Notes: generated by a model not told the origin, from the letters alone. 64,000 nt of DNA from Diphasiastrum complanatum (GCA_029204225.1 CM055097.1:73865279-73929278); one strand, 5' to 3'; counted from the stretch's first letter, positions 1 to 11,242 are shown. Program-made: numbers and translations.

Positions 1-1290
1 TAGTTTTAGTATATAGAAATGATACTAGCTTTTTATAAAAAAAGTGCCGGTTCTATATTTATACTTTGTTTGGTGCCAAGTTTTATGAGCACTGCTGTTG
101 AGCGTTCAATTTTTTTTTCTTGAAATCTACTTTGATTACATAGGTCTGGCCAAGGGGCCCTGAGTTTTGAATGGCAGGTAGATATTCTTTTCGTAAAAAT
201 AACCAAATGGTGAAACTTGAAAGGTGTAAAACAATATCATTTAATTTGAAAGATGAGGACTTTTAAGATCAATTGCCTTTCAATTCGAGACACTACAATA
301 AAAATGGGCTTTTATGCAGGGAAAATTGGCTGTGAAGGGTCAGGAAGGCCTTAAAACACAGGCTCAGGCTGCCGAGCAAAATCACACCTCAAGGTGATCT
401 TTTTATAATTGGTGTCTTTTGAAATCCGTACATATTACGATCATGAAGACTAAAGTACAAATCAAAGACTACACAGAGTACGCGCATACACGTTTAAAGC
501 TCACCCAATTACCACAACCACCAGCCTTTTTCTTTGCAGTCTGAAGTTAGAATCAAAGATTCTCGACTGTGCTAAGCTATGGCCTTAAAATTAAGAATCT
601 GCACCTTTGGAATATGGTATCCCAGACTATGAGTATAAAACAATGTATCTATCTCACGTTTAGAAATTTACACAGTTACACTTATAGTCGGCTGGAGAGT
701 CTTATGAAAACCTGGTACCATAGGACTTAACTTTTAAGTGTTAATATTGAAGACGCTATAGGCTATAGCCAAGACTCGAGTGCCGGCACACAGTTTGCAT
801 GCCTCAATAATCGTAATACGTATTCAGGAAAGACCTACTTCAAGGCGGTTTCTTAATGGCCAATGTACAGAAGCAGCCGTCAACTCAACCATCGAGTTCT
901 TCACATTTTTCCGTGGATGATGATTGATCCAAAGATCGTGCTTTACGGTGCTTATTACAAAATCGTTACCTTAAATTCTACTCAAGTCAGGAATCCGATT
1001 GGCATGAACAAGACTCAGGCCTACATGTAACGCTAATAATTCCGACAATGAGGCCCTAGGCCCTCGGGTGAGCCTTGAGGGTTGGGGGCCGACACAAATT
1101 TTACAGGTTGTGTGAGTGCTCGAGAAACCTTTTCTTAACTATCTTCTCGATATTTTGAGCACTATTACTCTAGAAGCTCATATATGTTTATATGCAAAAT
1201 CTTTGAAATTGTTATGATACCATGCTTATGCCTTGTAAAATTTTCGCAACTTAAAGCCATGATTTGGTTTTAAGCAATTTGCTCACTTGG
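1..1290. other. AT-rich stretch with no recognisable gene
   Basis: I see no coding region, RNA gene or retrotransposon domain here on either strand. The only local oddity is a GC-rich patch near 1,050-1,095 built from ggccct and gagggt words. Confidence 0.6.
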
Positions 1291-1439
1291 TTATACTATT
1301 AGTACAGAGGACTGAACGAAAGGGCTTGAGCCTTGAGGGAATGTCGAGCGTCACAAACCCCCCAACCCCCTCGCTAGTAAATAGACAACCAACTCTAAGG
1401 TGTAGAGAAGGATCAGACGCTAGAAGCAACAATATGGTA

Positions 1440-2293
1440 GGCCTAATTAGTACTACAATGATTACATAGCCAAACATTAAGCATTGAATTATTAGACAAA
1501 TAATCAATCATGAAGAACTACAGAGATGCATACATTCTGATACGAACCTAACGCAATAAAAATATAGATTGATTCAGTATGAAAATGAAACAGATGTAAA
1601 TGAGTACAACAAGTTGTGGATCAAAGTTGCGTACTCTAAGCTATCTCTTAGAGACTAAATAAAAATCTGAATTAAGCGCAATAGCAATAATCTAATCAAC
1701 TCTAAAGAAATAAGCTAGAATGCTCAAGAGTGTCCAAGCTCGTAGGCTTGAGAGAGAATGCTAACTATTTCATACTTGCATACTTCTTGCTTGAGGAAGA
1801 AGATTGTCACTTCTCATTCTTCACCTTCTAATGAAAAAATGATCAGCTATTTATACTACAAAATCAGGTCGTCAAATGCGTCATCTAGTTGGCTGTGATG
1901 TGCTGGCATCCATCCAATTAGGACTTCTCAAAAATTACTTGCTGATGAATTAATGCAAGTCAGTGGCTTCGGTCATAAACAATCTGTTTGCAGATTTGAA
2001 GATAAACTGTAACTCTGTAGAAATGAACGTTAATTGTCATGCAAAAAATGTGAATAATGTGAAGGTCTTCACCAATGTTATTTCCTTAACATTTGAGGCA
2101 TCCGGTGTTTTGTGAAAAACCAAAGTGAGAAAAAATTCCAAAAGATGAAAATCCCAAAAATGCCAACATTGTGAGCCGTATTCGAGTAATTATGTAGACT
2201 GTGTAAAAACACAAAAGAAGCTACAGGTCTGGATAAAAATTGGACGAAAATTAAAAAAATTGATTAGTCGATTAGTAGGAGAATAATCCAACA
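1440..2293 (-). repeat. Copia LTR (3' LTR of a minus-strand relic)
   Basis: The right edge is clear: the plus strand ends in ...aataatccaaca at 2,293, followed by a pyrimidine run (ctccccctt) that reads as a polypurine tract on the minus strand. Coding sequence for the tail of a copia polyprotein follows immediately. Read on the minus strand, the LTR therefore starts TGTTGGATTATTCTCC. The left edge is not resolved. The words around 1,470-1,500 (tagccaaacatt) recur near 17,860, inside a related LTR. Confidence 0.55.
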
Positions 2294-2595
2294 CTCCCCC
2301 TTAATCTAAATCCATGAATGCCTTGACCTTTAAACTTAGTTTTGTACATAACTTTCTATGTGCATCCATGCTTTATGCTTTGGTAAAAATATCTGCTGTC
2401 ATATCTTGTGTTCAGCTAAACTGCAATTCGACCTCTTTGTCAAGAACTTTGCTTCTGACATAGAGATACTTAATTTCAATGTGCTTACTCCTAGAATGAA
2501 ATCTAGGATTGGCTGACAAGGCAATGACACTTTGATTTGCTGATAAGCGATAAAATTAGTCGTAGACGTTCTTATGCATAAATGAACCAAAATTG
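2294..2595 (-). pseudogene. Copia RNase H C-terminal fragment
   Basis: On the minus strand this stretch carries the usual copia end: an SRSKHIEIKY-like segment, then a degenerate ADIFTKA-like segment, then the polypurine tract. It covers only the last 80 or so residues of RNase H. It stops near 2,595, where sequence of a second, related LTR begins. The protein cannot be functional. The same wording recurs at 3,012-3,240, so the two are related copies. Confidence 0.6.
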
Positions 2596-2639
2596 TAGCT
2601 CTTTAGAAATAAACTAAAACAACCACAGGACACTGTCAG

Positions 2640-3011
2640 GTTTTTCACAAAAAAGACAAAAAAGGAGAAGGTGCCCTTAAATCTCATTTAGGATTGTCCC
2701 ACACTTTGCCAGAGTCATTTCCTTAACATTTGAGACTCTTTGGAAAAAGCGAAAAATGCAACACTGTGATTTTACACGAGATTTTTGTTAGGCGAAAAAT
2801 GCGAAAAGGCAACACTGCATTTTTCAATGAGATTCTTGACAGGCAAAAAAGAAGACACTGTCGTAAACTCCATGTAATTCTACAAACTATATAAAAACAC
2901 TTGTAATTCTGTAGACTGTGTAAACACACAAGAAAATCCGTAGAATTGGATTAACAATGGATGAAGATTAAAACCAATTAGATGATTGGTAAGAAGGAGA
3001 ATAATCCAACA
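2640..3011 (-). repeat. Second copia LTR end of the same family
   Basis: It ends in aataatccaaca at 3,011 followed by ctccctctt, matching the LTR that ends at 2,293. Shared blocks include gtagactgtgtaaa and atttccttaacatttgag. A roughly 45-bp motif (gcgaaaa-tgcaacactg) is duplicated with divergence at about 2,750-2,838. The left part is missing or unrecognisable. Confidence 0.5.
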
Positions 3012-3796
3012 CTCCCTCTTAATCTGAATTCTTGAATGCCTTGACCTTCAAACTTAGTTCTACACAGAATCTTCTGTGTGACTCCAAACTTAATGCTTTA
3101 GTAAAAACATCAACTATCATATCTTGCATTCTATAGTACTGCAATCTAACCGCTTCATTGAGAACTTTGCTTTTGACAAAATGTTACTTTAGTCCAATGT
3201 GCTTACTCCTGAAATGAAATCTCGAGTTGGTTGATAAAACGATGGCAAGTTGATTATCACAAAATAATATCGTCGGAGCAAATTGATTCAGACCAATATT
3301 TGAGAGTAACTTTCTCAGCCAAATTGCTTCCTTTGTAGCTTGAGAGGCTGTGATATACTCTGACTCTGTGAAAGATAGAGCTATCGAAGATTGCTTGTGA
3401 CTATTCCAGGAAATTGGACCATTGTTGAGAAAGAATGTAAATTCGAAAGTGGATTTATGAGTGTCTACGTCTCCTACCCAACTTGCATTTGTGTAATCAC
3501 TGAGGGACTCTGAGCTTGTCGTTGCCGACTGCTCCATAACAAGTGCAAAAGTCCATAGTAGCTTGAAGATATCTCATGACTCTGATAAGAGCCTTCCAAT
3601 GTGTTATACTAGGATTAGCCATAAACTGACTGAGTGAGCTGACTACAAAAGCTATGTCTGGCCTAGTACAGATCATGGCGTACATAAGAGATCTTATAAT
3701 AGAATGGTAAGGATACTCACGCATCTGCTCCTTCTCATGAATTGTTTGGGGACATTGGTCCTTTGTGATGAGAAGAAGATCGTGATATGCTCTCAT
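3012..3796 (-). pseudogene. Copia reverse transcriptase/RNase H fragment
   Basis: Two overlapping minus-strand frames (3,497-3,796 and 3,184-3,537) carry the end of RT and then RNase H. The first has SLMYAMICTRPDIAFVVSSLSQFM, split here as SLMYAMICTR and PDIAFVVSSL, the conserved block after the RT palm. The second has the SDYTNASWVGD-like and ESEY motifs and a CDNQ motif, corresponding to RNase H active-site blocks. A frameshift near 3,500-3,540 separates the frames. Gag, protease, integrase and the RT palm are absent, and the coding sequence runs straight into a primer-site-like word at 3,789. This is a deletion or recombination product. Confidence 0.75.
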
Positions 3797-3800
3797 ACCA
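3789..3800 (-). other. Degenerate tRNA-Met-type primer binding site
   Basis: The plus strand reads gctctcatacca, the complement of the copia primer site TGGTATCAGAGC with one mismatch. It sits one base before the TGATG start of the next LTR-like block, as expected for a minus-strand element. Confidence 0.5.
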
Positions 3801-3801
3801 C

Positions 3802-4498
3802 TGATGAGAAGAAAAAGTGATTGATTGATAAGAAATTCGTCAAATTCGCGAAACTTTCATGAAGGCGAATCAAGCATGACTCTCTTCATCTCGGATGGAG
3901 TTCAGATGCAACCGATGGACATTGCCAGTTGAATCGCCCTACAATCCTCCAGAGTGTAGTCAGTCACTGCTGATCTACATTCATAAAATTAATGCAGCAT
4001 TCGACTTAGTTTCAACCAAATTGCGGAATTCAAATGAACAAGAAAACTCAGACATATGAAATATCAGCCTAAGCATTCAACATTCAAGATCAGACACGAC
4101 AAGAAAATAATCTATATTAATTTTCTCTAAATTTCTTCAAGCACTGCATGCAAATCCACGCAGTGCATTGGCGTGAAAGAAACACGGTTCTTTCACGAGT
4201 AGTAGTCTTGCTTCACTAGCGGATAGTTGGATCTTCTGATCCTAGACAGAATTGTCTTCGCGCACAGGCAGACATGTATTCTGTATATCGTCTTGATAAT
4301 TACTAGCATCAGGATTCTTCACTCTGTTACACTCTATATATTTTGTTTTTGATCTATATGTCAAGTATAATCTAGTAAGTACAGTCTCTCTGTGTAAATC
4401 TAAGATTAGAATGATTAAGCATCTACAACTAACCAGAGAATTACAAGAGTGGTAGATTAGCCATGACCTAGGGAGTATCTGCTGACGTCATGCCATCA
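3802..4498 (-). repeat. LTR-like block with TGATG...CATCA termini
   Basis: The block starts TGATGAGAAG and ends GCCATCA, giving perfect 5-bp inverted termini over 697 bp. It is followed by the C-terminal coding end of the next minus-strand copia element, so it is placed as that element's 3' LTR. A primer site also abuts its left side, so it may be shared by two recombined elements. Another TGATGATAAG start lies at 8,228, after that element's primer site, but I cannot follow similarity far there. Confidence 0.5.
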
Positions 4499-4500
4499 GA

Positions 4501-5255
4501 TCATATTATTGTACTTTTGGGTACTTGCGTGATCTTTGGTGGTACTCCTTGGGGCATGAGCTCTGAACAGGTTTTGTTTACCTCGTCTGCCTTCTTCCGT
4601 ACTGGATCGTGAAGGAATCTCGTTCGTGGATCTTTTGTGTTCGCAAACCGTTCGTCTTCGTCTCCATTGAATTTTGCATTCGCGAAACTCTTCGTGTTTT
4701 GTGTCTCCAGATGTTCAAGTTCGCGAACATCTTCGCCAGGCGAAGGGCTGAAAGCTAGCAAGCCTTTGTAATCAGAAACATTTTGTTTCTTAGACTCCCT
4801 CTCAAAGCATGATTGTTTTACAATCCTGAGAGTGCTCCTTTGCCTCTCAAAGAGTCCTTTGTCCAGAGACTTTGTGAAGATGTCAGCAACCATGTCTTTC
4901 GTTCCTATGAAGGTGGTCTGCATCATCTTCTTTTCAATCAGATCCCTGATCAAGTGATACTTGATCGCAATGTGCGAAGTTCTAGAATGGAATGCGAGAT
5001 TATTCGTCAGGTGTATTGTAGAGGTATTGTCCATCTGCAAGACCATAGGCTCATTCCTTGTTTCGTCCAATTCGTCCAGGAACTGCCTTAGCCAAATTAT
5101 TTCGTTGGCCATCTTCGCTACTACTACGTACTCTGCTTCACAAGATGACTGGGCTACAACGGTCTGCTTCTTGTTGACCCAGAGAATTGCTTTTCCTGAT
5201 GCGATGGTGCATCCTCCTGAGACGCTTTTACAATCGTCCTTGAGAGATGCCCAAC
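4501..5255 (-). pseudogene. Copia RNase H with long C-terminal extension
   Basis: Minus-strand frame 4,501-5,112 begins MANEIIWLRQFLDEL and contains DNTSTIHL, SRTSHIAIKYH and ADIFTKSLDKG, all typical of the copia RNase H C-terminus. Upstream, 5,113-5,255 continues in frame with GGCTIASGKAILW and a CEAEY motif, so RNase H begins close to 5,255. About 110 residues rich in charged residues follow the usual end of the protein. They may be read-through of 3' non-coding sequence. The RT core that should precede RNase H is missing. Confidence 0.7.
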
Positions 5256-5919
5256 TAGCATAAACCCTTCACTACCAGTCTTGCCTTGTATTTTTTCACA
5301 TTCCCCCTGCATTTGACAGTCTTGCGCTTATGTGGTAATGGCTCCAATGTCCATACTTGGTTCTTTCTCATGGAATCCATCTCTTCGTTCATGGCTTGGA
5401 TACTCCTGTCTTTTTCTGGACTTTCAATCGCCTCCTTGACTGTTTGTGGTTCGCCACTGAACCCGCAAAATTCTTCTAATGTGAAGGCTGAGCTGTCTGG
5501 CACATATCTTGCTGGCGCTCTTCGTGGTCTTGTCGACCTTCTGGGAGATCCTCCTGAAACAGCTATGTCTTTGCCCTTGTCTGCTCTGCTCAGTCCGGAA
5601 CCATCTCGGTTTACAGGAACTACGGCGGCAGGTTGCCTCTCGAATCTTTCTTCGTTAGATTCATCGTTGAATGGGAGACGACTCAAAAATCTTCATTTTC
5701 GTGTTTGTCTGCTTCTCCTTCTGTCAGTGGCGGCAGGTCATAGTATTGTCTCTCCATAACTTCATTTTCATGTTCGTCTACTGCTCCCTCTTTCATTGGC
5801 GGCAGGTCATAGTACTGTCTCTCCAAAACTTCGTAGCTGACAGGATCTTCGTTGGCCATAGTCCTACTCTCATCGAATCTGACATCTCTCACTGTTTTCA
5901 CAGTGTTCGTGTCTAGCAT
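5255..5919 (-). pseudogene. Copia integrase-RT linker and RT N-terminus, RT core deleted
   Basis: Minus-strand frame 5,255-5,686 has the basic proline-rich linker (SPRRSTRPRRAP) and then the start of RT (AMNEEMDSMRKNQVWTLEPL ... KYKARLVVKG). Right after KARLVVKG the sequence jumps to RNase H, so some 250-300 residues of RT including the YVDD box are gone. Frame 5,683-5,919 lies upstream and contains a duplicated acidic unit with ERQYYDLPP twice. The element cannot encode an active RT. Confidence 0.75.
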
Positions 5920-6783
5920 GTAGATTCTGTAGTATGACGAATTGTTGTCATAACCTACCAGAAATCCCTGCTTGGCTTTCTCATCAAGCTTCTTTCGAAG
6001 CTTATCAGAAATATGTGCATATGCTGCACAGCCAAAGATTCTGACAAGAGACTGGTTGGGCTTTCTACCCCACCATAGCTCATGTGGTGTTGTGTGAAGA
6101 ACACCAGATTTGCTTGTCCTGTTCTAGATGTATGCGGCTGTAGCTACTGCTTTAGCCCACAGTGCCCTTGGAGCTTTCGAATAGGCCATCATGCATTTGG
6201 CTGCTTCCATTAGGGTCCTATTCTTTCGTTCAGCAACGCCATTGTGCTGCGGTGCGTAGGCTGCAATTCTTCTGTGAATGATACCACGATCATTCCAGAA
6301 GTTAGTGAAGTGATTCGAGATATATTCACCACCTCGATCCATTCTGATCTGCTTCACCTTGCTGCCTGTACATATCTCTGTCCAATTCACATATTCTGTG
6401 AATTTATTGAGTGCTTCAGACTTATTCTGAATAAAATATACTCTGGCAAACTTGCTATAATCATCAATGAAGGTTATATAATATTTCGAACCTCCTACTG
6501 AGATCACATTGAATGATCCACAGTTGTCAAAATGTACTAGCTCCAGAATCTTGGTCGTTATGTAGGAGTCTTTGATGAATGGAGTGCGCGACATCTTGCC
6601 TTTCAAACATGCATCACAGGTGGTCGAACTGGTTGCATTCGAGATGCTGACCCCTGTTATCGCTACATGATGACTTGCTTGGTAAAGTACCATTGAGTTC
6701 ATGTGGAAGATTCTTCTGTGCCAGAGAGCGTCATGATATGACCTCTTGATTTCATCTGAAATCTTGTGAGAAGTGCATCCCAC
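5920..6783 (-). pseudogene. Copia integrase (GAG-pre-integrase plus core)
   Basis: The open frame 6,124-6,783 carries the zinc-binding N-terminus (WHRRIFHMNS, CDACLKGK), the core block ITFIDDYSKFARVYF, MDRGGEY and APQHNGVAERKNRTL, that is the D...D-35-E integrase core. The first acidic block reads LVHFDNCG. Continuing to 5,920 in another frame are the conserved LWWGRKP and FGCAAYAH-like words, so a stop or frameshift sits near 6,123. The left neighbour is the linker. On the right it fuses directly to a gag fragment. Confidence 0.8.
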
Positions 6784-6830
6784 ATCTCCTTAGCTTTGGA
6801 GTGTGTAGCCAGGTCAAGTGTAAGTACTAC
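6784..6830 (-). pseudogene. Gag fragment fused to integrase
   Basis: The minus strand reads LATHSKAKEMWDALLTRFQM, a copia gag (UBN2-type) motif, then passes within about 30 bases into integrase in a different frame. The gag C-terminus, zinc knuckle and protease are therefore missing between the two. Confidence 0.5.
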
Positions 6831-7840
6831 ATACCTATGTAACTAGTAGTACTTCAGACCCCTAATAGTCCATTTAGTTTTGGGGGCTAAATGGCAAGGT
6901 ACCCTTAGGAATAAGGGTATGTGCCCTTGGATAAGGGCATGCAAGTGACTATACCTTAGTTGGAGGTATGGAGTCACGTGACCCTTGGATGAGGGGTACC
7001 CTTAGTATTAAGGATAGGTGTCTTAGAATAAGGTACTAGTGTCCTTGGTTAAGGGCAGGTAGGTTTCTATGCCTTGGATGGAGGTATGGAACCTAGAGAG
7101 GTGTTAGAAAGTCATTGGATGACTATTTTTCTAAACCTTGGGCCTCAACCTTGAACTATATCACTTTACTGGTCTAGGACCAAAGTATACTTGCACAACT
7201 TGGGCAATGGGACCTAGTAGGAGGGCGCCCTTCTAAAGTGTCCATTGAGTTCCCAACTCCTACAAAAAAGGCACTCAAAGAGTCATAGGTTATGGAAGGT
7301 GTCTCTTGACATTCCATAAGCCTATGGAGGCTCTTGGAGATTCTTTAACTCCCCTAGGCTTCTCTCTCTCTCATTGGATGAGCATGGAACTCCATAGTGC
7401 ATTGGAGGGGTCCATGGGCCATCTATATGAGGTTAGTAGGGCGCCCATTGGGAGGGGGAAGATTTGTTTTGCTTATGCTCTAGTGTTGCTACTAGTGTGT
7501 AGAGTGCTTTCTTGTGGTAGTATGCTTGAGGTCTGGATCTTGCTTATAGTATGGGACATAAGTAGGGTTTGGATCTTGAGAATGCTATGGAGTGTTGTGG
7601 TATGCTTGTGATTTGTTTATGGTTAGCAAGGGGGTGCTAGGTAGGTCTTGCTTGGAGCTTGGATCTAGCTATGGTTGGGTGGTGAATACTTGAGACCAGC
7701 TTGTTATCTATCTTTGTGTTTAAAGAGTAGGGACATAGGTGGAGGAGAGATCCTTGGAGGCTTGCAGATCCTTACTTGCAGGTGGATGCATCCTAGCTTG
7801 GAGTTGCGGAGCATGTTGAAGCATTTGGAGGCTCGACCTT
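6831..7840. repeat. Unassigned insert splitting a copia gag
   Basis: This kilobase interrupts the gag reading frame: the N-terminal part ends near 7,845 and the KEMWD part resumes near 6,815. It has no coding signal. It is rich in a drifting motif of the form cccttggataaggg or accttaggaataagggt, repeated at least six times between 6,895 and 7,080. It is probably a nested non-coding insertion, but no clean target duplication was found. Confidence 0.4.
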
Positions 7841-8111
7841 GGATTTGGAGGTCTTCCTCACCTCTACTTGTAAAAGTGAGACTATCTTCGATGGAAGATG
7901 ATAGCAAGGCTACTGCCTTGTCGTTTTTCTCCCTCCATTCACGTAGCTCCTTGCCTGTTGTTGTAGGCATTTCTTCTATGCCATCCACCCAGGGGAAGAG
8001 TCCTTCGCCCTTGAGTATTAAAGATGTCTTAACTTTCCAAGCTAGAAAGTTAGATCCTGAAAAATCAAGTATAGTGCAGATCTTGCTCTGCATGCTGCTG
8101 ATCGAAGCCAT
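7841..8111 (-). pseudogene. Copia gag N-terminus
   Basis: The minus-strand frame from ATG at 8,111 reads MASISSMQSKICTILDFSGSNF then WKVKTSLIL, the start of a copia gag with its F-x-x-WKxK block. About 90 residues are gag-like before the frame enters the insert. The leader to the primer site at 8,226 is about 100 bp. Confidence 0.65.
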
Positions 8112-8214
8112 TGCTTCTTGAAGTCTATTTCTTTGTTGATGGTTGTCTATTTGAATGCTTGGCCTCCTGGATCTGCTAGCTTCTTGGCTATGTCAAAATA
8201 TGACAAGATAACTT

Positions 8215-8226
8215 GCTCTGATACCA
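8215..8226 (-). other. tRNA-Met-type primer binding site
   Basis: The plus strand reads gctctgatacca, the exact complement of TGGTATCAGAGC. It lies about 100 bp before the gag ATG and two bases before a TGATG LTR-like start, so it marks the 5' end of the minus-strand relic that runs down to about 4,500. Confidence 0.75.
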
Positions 8227-8479
8227 TTGATGATAAGAGGATCGTGATATGCTCTGGTTTATTCCCAGCAAGATTTTTTCTCTGGATATTAGATCCGCCG
8301 GTTAGAGCATAGTAGTATCCACAAATCTTTTTTTCACCTTTGTGATTGCGCAATCCTTTCTGTCCATGCTATGCCATTTCCGATACGACATCTTCTTCTT
8401 TGTTGGCTTTGTGGTGATCATACGAGTGTAGCTATTGATGACATGGTCAATGTTTGGAGACGACATTGGTTTTTATAAA

Positions 8480-8650
8480 TTCTAATATAAGGGGCCATTT
8501 TGCGGCCATTTTGACCGCAAAGGACCGCATTTTCTCTATGCAAAGGACCACTTTTCACCGCAAAGGACCACATTTGACCGCATTTTGACCACATACACAT
8601 GCACACATGCACACACACATGCACACCTAAAAGCACACACCCGCACACAT
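8480..8650. repeat. Short tandem repeats: accgcaaaggac words, then CA-rich tract
   Basis: At 8,495-8,590 the words ccattttg, accgcaaaggacc and accacat recur with small changes. At 8,587-8,650 a (CA)n-like tract with tgcacaca units follows. No coding role is likely. Confidence 0.6.
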
Positions 8651-9767
8651 TTCAAGGTGTCGAAGCTTCATGTCGATGCATGTCGAAACCATCCAAAACA
8701 ACACCCCCCGATTGATTGGCCGACAAAATTCTGGCCGCATCTAATTATGTTCGCCTTCAATCATCAATCTCCCGCTCTAAGTATCATCCACATGTCTCGA
8801 TCACAAGCTACCACCTAGATCGTCGATTGTCCATTGCCCGTCATCGATGGGCACACTAAACTATTTAACGATTTTTTATATAAGCATAATAAGCCATTTA
8901 TGAGTAATAATTTTCAAATTTAAAATGCAAAGTTTCTTGAGGAATCAGGATAACTCAAAATAGGACGGACTCCGGAGGTTAGTCGAGCAGTGCTACGAAA
9001 CAGACATTAGTTAGTCATGAAAGCCGCTAATACTAATATCATCAAAGCCTACAGGCAACGCAGACGAAGCTCGAATATCACCTGGCAGCTGGCTGGACGA
9101 CGCTGACTAATCGCTCATTTTCTAGCGGCAAGTTCCAAGTTCCAACTCTCGAGCCTCAGGCCTCCGGTATATGACAAGTTGCAACTTGGGAGTTAACATA
9201 GTCGGTGCTACGGTCGACTAGGTATGTGTGGTCTTAACCAACGATCATTGGCTAACAGTAACAGATGTTTGCTTGTGCTCTAGCAAGCCCATAAAAGTAC
9301 CTTGACAGGCTTGACTATGCAATTTTAATTTACAATGCAATCCCCCTCCACAAGATGACGCATTATTACAATTCTGCTGTATGTCCTGAGTAATCCGTCT
9401 GTAGGCTTCAGTGCCTACCGTCGTACGTTCTCATAATGTTTTACCATTTGAGCCTCATCATTGCTCACGAATCACTATCCACGAACCACAAAGCCACTAT
9501 TAACTATAGCGTTGGCCGTTCCTCTACATCAGTAAAGCGCGCACACAAACTCCGATCCTCGCTCTCTGAGTCTCTCGCTGTGTGTCTCAAACTCTCTCTC
9601 TCTCTCTCTCTTAATCCTTTGTTTGAACGATTAAGTTTTTATTACATCTTTGGTCACCTTATGGCTGATATTATAAGCAAAAGTTGAAGTTTTTGCTGAT
9701 CTTCGTGGCTAGATAGTAGAAAAGCTCATAAATATTGAAAGCTTCTATCTATGTTAGTTGGAAGACG
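8651..9767. other. No gene seen
   Basis: Intergenic sequence without recognisable domains. A short (TC)n run lies at about 9,593-9,612. Frames here are short and not conserved-looking. Confidence 0.5.
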
Positions 9768-9903
9768 TGGTGCAACAATAAAGCTTGACTTTATTGATAT
9801 CAATCCTTTTGATATGAGATTATTTTGAGAGCTTGTGGTTTTTTTGTTCATATCAAGAGGGTTAATATCAATATCAATAAAGTCAAGCTTTATTGGTGCA
9901 CCA
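9768..9903. repeat. Foldback hairpin with about 50-bp arms
   Basis: The left arm (9,768-9,817) and right arm (9,848-9,903) are reverse complements with few mismatches, around a 30-bp loop. The matching core contains aataaagcttgactttatt, which is itself nearly palindromic. The structure resembles a small foldback or MITE-like element, or a hairpin RNA source. No coding capacity. Confidence 0.75.
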
Positions 9904-10775
9904 TATTTGGGGAATGCAAAAAATATTTCTATGTTTGTTAAATGTCTAGTTGTTACAAAAAAAGGTTGCTATCATTGAGCATGTGTTTGTTTGAAATTTT
10001 ACCTTGCGTTTTGTTCTATTGCTTCTTTCACATCTACTTGCCTCTTCTCTCTCTCTAACAGTGAGTTTCCATCATGACAAATCCCCCCCCCTCCCGATAA
10101 GTCAAAGTAAACCCTCACAAGTGTGGAAACATCATGGAAGGGGACGAGGTGGTGATGCCCATGACAAACCAATTTTATTGTCTAGTTATTGATGACTATG
10201 ATTCAAGATGCAATCCTAAGTTTTAAATCTTTTTATTTGTGAGCCTATATATAAGTTAAATTGCATTTATTATGTATATCTTGATTTTGGTGATGAATTG
10301 GAGAGAAGAAATTACTACATTGTCTACATTTGCGTGTCAGACTTGATAATTTGCAAGTTGCAAGTTTGTAGTTGTGAATGCTCAGATATTTGGCTATCAT
10401 CTAATTTACAAAAAAAATAAAAGAATAAGACAAGCTGTATTCTTGCAAAACAAAGCTCTCCGAAAATATTTGAATGACCAAAAAATGATATTAAACCTTA
10501 TTGAATAAGCTCTCAATGTTCCATCACAAGTTAACTACATCACTATTGGAAAGCAATGGCACAAAACCATAATTTCAATATTACAATATGTATTGTACTG
10601 TAGAACCAACTGAATTCACCAAAACAATTAAAGATTATATAGGAAATATTCCTGCAAAACAAAGATCTCCAAAAATTAAATGCAAATGACCAAAAAATAA
10701 TAGACTATATGAATGTTCCTGCAAAACAAAGATCTCCAAAAACATACAAAGTTAGAATAATAAGTGCGAGGGCAC
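9904..10775. repeat. Spacer with a thrice-repeated 35-60 bp motif
   Basis: The motif t-cctgcaaaacaaagatctcc starts at about 10,441, 10,649 and 10,716. The first two copies continue into tgaccaaaaaatRat. The remainder, including a poly-C tract at 10,083-10,091, shows no gene. Confidence 0.55.
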
Positions 10776-10859
10776 CGGCTTCCTGCGTGTATAAGACCGA
10801 CCCTGTGACCACGCAATATTAATAGAACTTGAATACAAGGACTTTGGGCCTTAGTAGAA

Positions 10860-11107
10860 TAAATTAATTAAAAAGCCCAAAGTCAAGTTCATAAGGTTTC
10901 TAAGTTAAAGGAATCTCTCAAACCTACATGAATCATGTGAGTTTGGCCCTTTTCCTAATGAACCATTAGATGAAGTTCAATTAGTTTGAAGGGCTAGGAT
11001 GCCATTGTAAATAGGCCAATGAGAGCCAAGATGGCCCTCCCTCCTCAACTATATAAGGAGGTCATTTTCCATTGTACACATCTTCAGTTTCTTCTCAATA
11101 AACCTCT

Positions 11108-11110
<3 letters not shown>
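10860..11110 (+). promoter_or_regulatory. TATA-type promoter region, probably of an unidentified LTR
   Basis: A ctatataagg box at about 11,049-11,058 is followed within 60 bp by a cttcag-rich start region and an aataaa signal near 11,098. The layout (promoter, poly-A signal and a pyrimidine-rich R/U5-like tail within 150 bp) resembles an LTR. No partner LTR was found in the window. Confidence 0.35.

Positions 11111-11178
<68 letters not shown>
11111..11178. repeat. (TC)34 microsatellite
   Basis: An uninterrupted run of tc dinucleotides, 68 bases long. It is downstream of the TATA-like promoter. Confidence 0.95.
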
Positions 11179-11181
<3 letters not shown>

Positions 11182-11242
11182 GTGATTGGTGCATAGCTAT
11201 GGGTAGGCGCTCGAGCCCCCATAGCCCCAACCATCCTTGGTG

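Noticed and set aside
7306..8121. Plus-strand frames of 101 and 148 codons
   Set aside because: The second is the antisense of a copia gag and the first lies in the non-coding insert. Neither has a motif.
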